Shown piece after piece: positions 61,152-64,000 of a DNA stretch of 64,000 nucleotides. The translations under genes and the position numbers were made by a program. The notes below the pieces were generated by a model. That model searched no databases. It had not been told where the DNA came from and saw only the letters and a list, made by a program, of their open reading frames with translations. The stretch is from Mesomycoplasma ovipneumoniae (GTDB lineage Bacteria > Bacillota_I > Bacilli_A > Mycoplasmatales > Metamycoplasmataceae), in assembly GCF_035918255.1 (NCBI RefSeq), contig NZ_CP142136.1:248001-312000 (forward strand), given 5' to 3'. Numbering within the stretch: position 1 is the first letter of the stretch; every line of letters begins with the position of its first letter.

Positions 61152-62255
61152 CTAATTACTTATTCGGAAATGGCATATTTCTGCGTCTTTTATCAAGTAT
61201 TCTTTTCCCTCAAGACGAATTTTACCTTTTTCTTTAAGTGCTTTTTCGCTTTTGAACTCAATAAAATCCTCATATGCGATAATTTCAACTCTTATGAATT
61301 TTTTGACAAAATCAGAGTGAATAATCCCACTGCAATCAACTGCACTTGTGTTTTTCCTAAATATTCATGAGCGAACTTCTTTTTTTCCAACAGTAAAAAA
61401 AGTTGCTAGCCCAAGAAGTTTAAAACTATTAAGAACAAGAAAATCAAGAGATGACTTCTCTAGTCCAAATTCTTGTAAAAAGAGTTGTTTTTCATCTTGA
61501 TCAAGTTGGGAAATTTCGTGTTCTAAGGCAACACAAATTGGGATTAAAATTGCATTTTCCTTTTCAAGATATGTTTTAAGCTCAGAAAAATATGAATTTT
61601 TCAAGGGATCACTAACAGATTTTTGGTCAATGTTAGCAACATATAAAATTGGCTTTATACTTAAAAGTTGTCAATTTTTGATTATTTGGCGCTCATCATT
61701 GTCTAAAGCCAAATCGCGTAAAGATTTATCTTTTTGTAAATGATCTTTTGCTTTTTTAGCAAGTTCAAATTCAACTTTTGCTTGTTTGTCGTTTGTATTG
61801 TTGATTTTTTTACTAAGTCGCAAAATAATGGACTCAATTGAACTTAAATCGGCAAGAATGAGCTCTAAATTTATTGTTTGGATGTCAAAAATAGGATTTA
61901 CTTGGTTATTAACGTGAATTATTTTTGAATCATCAAAACAACGCACAACATGAACTAGACAATCAACATTGCGAATATTTTCGAGAAATTTATTACCTAA
62001 TCCCTCGCCTAATGAAGCTCCTTTTATTAAACCAGCAATATCGACAAAAGAGTAAGTCGAAAATACAATTTTATTTGGTTTAACAATATCGGCTAAATTC
62101 ATTAGTCTTGGATCACGTATTTCAACAGTTGCAATGTTTGAGTCTATTGTTGCAAAGGGATAATTAGCAATTTCAACATTCATTTTTGTTAATGCTGAAA
62201 AAAGCGATGATTTTCCGACATTAGGAAGTCCAATAAGACCTGCTTTTAGATTCAT
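61152..62255 (-). CDS. ychF: Ribosome-binding ATPase YchF
   Basis: 367 aa. Obg-family protein with ATP preference: [18 protein letters not shown] (P-loop), [13 protein letters not shown] (switch I), [21 protein letters not shown] (G3), and YVANID in place of NKxD, which marks YchF. The C-terminal TGS domain has [35 protein letters not shown]. Last gene of the rpsF-ssb-rpsR-ychF cluster. Confidence 0.95.
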
Positions 62256-62270
62256 ATTATATTTTTATGA

Positions 62271-62534
62271 CTAAACTCGAGTTTTATCGTAACTTCCCCG
62301 GATTCTATCACCAACAAACGGAAGTAAAGCGACAAAACGTGCTCTTTTAATTGCTAGTGATAATTTACGTTGGTGTTTTGCACAATTTCCTGTAATTCTT
62401 GAAGGTTGAATTTTTCCAAAAGAGTTAATATAACGTTGAAGCACTTCAATTGATTTATAGTCAATGTAAGAAAGTTTAGCTTCACAAAATTGGCACACTT
62501 TTTTTTTGAATTTTTTAGCGTATTTTTTGTTCAT
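62271..62534 (-). CDS. rpsR: 30S ribosomal protein S18
   Basis: 87 aa. [26 protein letters not shown] and the core [35 protein letters not shown]. It retains a C-x-x-C near the N-terminus, a zinc-type S18. S18 pairs with S6 on the platform. It lies 13 nt after ssb. Confidence 0.96.
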   Translation of the reverse strand: MNKKYAKKFKKKVCQFCEAKLSYIDYKSIEVLQRYINSFGKIQPSRITGNCAKHQRKLSLAIKRARFVALLPFVGDRIRGSYDKTRV

Positions 62535-62547
62535 TTTTCATTCCTTT

Positions 62548-63102
62548 TTAATTTAATTTGTTAGGATCAAGATCATCAATTTCTCATTCAGCAAATGGAT
62601 CTCTATCATCATCGCTAATTTCAATATTAGTTTCATCAAAATTCATTGGCGGTTCTGTCTGAAAAATATTATCCTCGTGAAACGATCTTTTATTATTTTG
62701 GGGAAGTTGAAAATCATCAAATATTGGTTCAAAAGTTGGTTCACTAACTTTTTGAGCTAATTTTTGACGACGCATTTCTAATTGTTCTTTAGTTTCTAAT
62801 AAACGAAAGTAGTCAACATTTACTTCATAATTAGTAAGATAATTTGTTGTATTTGACATAACACGATTAGCTTGTAAAGAACCTTCGATTGCTATCAAAC
62901 TTCCTACGGTAATTAGTTTGTCTAGCAATGTTGCATTTTGTCGTCAAGCAACTACGGGAATAAAATCAGTAATTGTAGGCGAATTTTGATTATATTTTCG
63001 TCTATCAATTGCTAAATTAAATCGAATAAAATTAACATTTGACTTTGTTGTCATAAATACAGGTTTAGAAGAAACGCGTCCAATTAAAATAATTCGATTC
63101 AT
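62548..63102 (-). CDS. ssb: Single-stranded DNA-binding protein
   Basis: 184 aa. OB-fold from MNRIILIGRVSSKPVFM through FIRFNLAIDRRKYN, DFIPVVAW and GSLIAIEGSLQANR. The C-terminal tail is acidic (DDDRDPFAEWEIDDLDPNKLN) but lacks the usual DDDIPF-type terminus, having DPFAEWEIDDLD near the end. It lies between rpsF and rpsR, the conserved arrangement. Confidence 0.94.
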
Positions 63103-63155
63103 AATTTTTTTATAGTTTTTATCTATTTTTATTTATTGACTAAAATAGATAAAGA

Positions 63156-63755
63156 CTATTGGGATTCCTGTATTTTTTTAGCACTATCAGCACTAGTTTC
63201 TGGCTGGTTTGCTGAAGAAGATGAATTTGAAGTTTTTCCGCGTTGGGATAAGTTAGTCTTATCTGATGACTGTTGGGCTAAACCTTGTTTTCCTGCACCT
63301 TGGGCATTAGGTCTAAAATTTCGACGTTGAAAAGGTTTATCAGTTTTTTCTGTTTGGTTAGGTGAGTTTTGGTCTTGACGAGTTCGTGGCGCTGATTTGA
63401 AATTAGGTCTATCTGAATGATCACGTCTTGCATTTGTTCTTTTATGGCGATCGGCATTTTTTGGTTTTTGGTTAAAACCTTTTTCAGAGTCAAGATTAAT
63501 TATCAAGTATCGTCAAATTGATTTGGTAATATTCGCACGGCGAACAAATTCTTCAATTAAATTAGCTGGCGAATCAAGATTAATTAAAAAATATTGTGCT
63601 GTTTTTGATTTTTTAATAGGGTAAGCAAGACTTGAATTTTCAAGCTTAACAAGTTTGTATGACGAATTTTGACTAAAAGTAGTAGAGAGCAAATTTTCTA
63701 ATATTGTTGCTTCTGCTTTTGGGTCTAAAATTGTCATTATTTCATATTTTGGCAT
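63156..63755 (-). CDS. rpsF: 30S ribosomal protein S6 with a long disordered tail
   Basis: 199 aa from ATG 63755, chosen because AAGGAGAA lies 4-5 nt upstream of it (an in-frame upstream ATG lacks a site). Residues 1-105 are the S6 fold (YEIMTILDPKAEATILENLL and SLAYPIKKSKTAQYFLINL). After UGA-Trp 63507-63509 the frame continues about 95 residues that are rich in Arg, Gln, Asn, Ser and Lys (QRRNFRPNAQGAGKQGL, SSSSANQPETSADSAKK). Bacterial S6 is usually 95-135 aa. The tail is probably disordered. Confidence 0.93.
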
Positions 63756-63911
63756 ATTAATTCTCCTTATGGGCTTGTGGGTTATAAAAATAACCAAGGA
63801 TGTTTTACTAAATTTAAAACTAGTTTGAAATTATAACATGAAAAACTAAAAAAATAAAAAAATTAACTAAATTATTTTAGTTAATTTTCATTGGTCTAAT
63901 TATATTATATA

Positions 63912-63988
63912 TGGCGCGCCCGGAAGGAGTCGAACCCTCAACCTCTTGGGCCGTAACCAAACACTCTGTCCAATTGAGCTACGGGCGC
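63912..63988 (-). tRNA. tRNA-Arg (ACG)
   Basis: 77 nt. Acceptor GCGCCCG/CGGGCGC with discriminator G, D-arm AGCTCAATTGGACAGAGT, anticodon loop TTACGGC (ACG; A34 probably becomes inosine), T-arm GAGGGTTCGACTCCTTC, encoded CCA. Confidence 0.94.
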
Positions 63989-64000
63989 ATTACATTTTGG

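Overview
The window is a mollicute chromosome that uses genetic code 4. Almost every long gene contains in-frame UGA codons that must be read as Trp, the window carries a tRNA-Trp with anticodon UCA (45481-45555, minus), and the only release factor seen is RF1. Base composition is very AT-rich. The gene set (the L-lactate dehydrogenase known as P36, a UU173/DUF2779 protein, MIP/DUF31 lipoprotein, MAGa7180-type nuclease, split chromate transporter) points to the Mesomycoplasma (Mycoplasma) hyopneumoniae/flocculare group; the species call is inference from recognition, not from a search.

Layout. 1-3.3 kb: end of a UvrD/PcrA helicase, a membrane-anchored unknown, ruvA-ruvB. 4.1-7.1 kb (minus): a lipoprotein followed by a UU173/DUF2779 protein. 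7.3-10.2 kb: uvrB and a TsaC-like protein. 10.3-13.4 kb (minus): tRNA-Ile, S9/L13, ksgA, and TatD with a long N-terminal extension. 13.5-17.4 kb: prs, rsmG, a small HMA protein and a CopA-like P-type ATPase. 18.4-22.8 kb: smc, L33, Xaa-Pro peptidase, tRNA-His. 23.7-29.3 kb (minus): a lipoprotein, an amino-acid permease followed by apt, pdhA-pdhB. 29.5-34.8 kb: tRNA-Leu/Lys, pfkA plus a 40-aa basic protein, a hydrolase (minus), SRP RNA, YitT protein, MFS transporter. 35.8-40.6 kb: ldh, tRNA-Leu, a large DUF31 serine-protease lipoprotein. 40.7-44.8 kb: prfA-prmC, gltX, a small protein, trmL. 45.5-51 kb: tRNA-Trp(UCA), a chromate transporter pair, a nuclease, an HslO-CinA reading frame, trigger factor, a coiled-coil membrane protein. 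51.9-59.8 kb (minus): three 2-TM proteins, rpsL-rpsG-fusA, and a cysteine peptidase with an FtsX-like permease. 60.1-64 kb: tRNA-Thr, YmdB, rpsF-ssb-rpsR-ychF (minus), tRNA-Arg (minus).

The most interesting content lies between genes. Seven copies (A-G) of a 0.5-0.8 kb non-protein repeat sit in intergenic regions, on both strands. Copies share imperfect ~20-bp terminal inverted repeats (CTGAGTTTGCCAGTTTGAT at one end, its complement at the other). Inside are a 15-17 nt poly-A tract, an extended -10 promoter, a Shine-Dalgarno plus ATG with a very short frame, several conserved stems, a boxA-like TGTTCTTTCAAAACTT and, in most copies, a terminator-like hairpin. Four copies (A, D, E, F) are flanked by direct repeats of very different lengths (about 62, 111, 131 and 24 bp) that duplicate the neighbouring gene's 3' end and/or terminator. 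I read the family as a non-autonomous mobile element that carries a transcribed, structured RNA unit. Long variable target duplications are known for IS1634-type transposases of mycoplasmas, so such an enzyme is the best candidate mobiliser. No transposase gene lies in this window.
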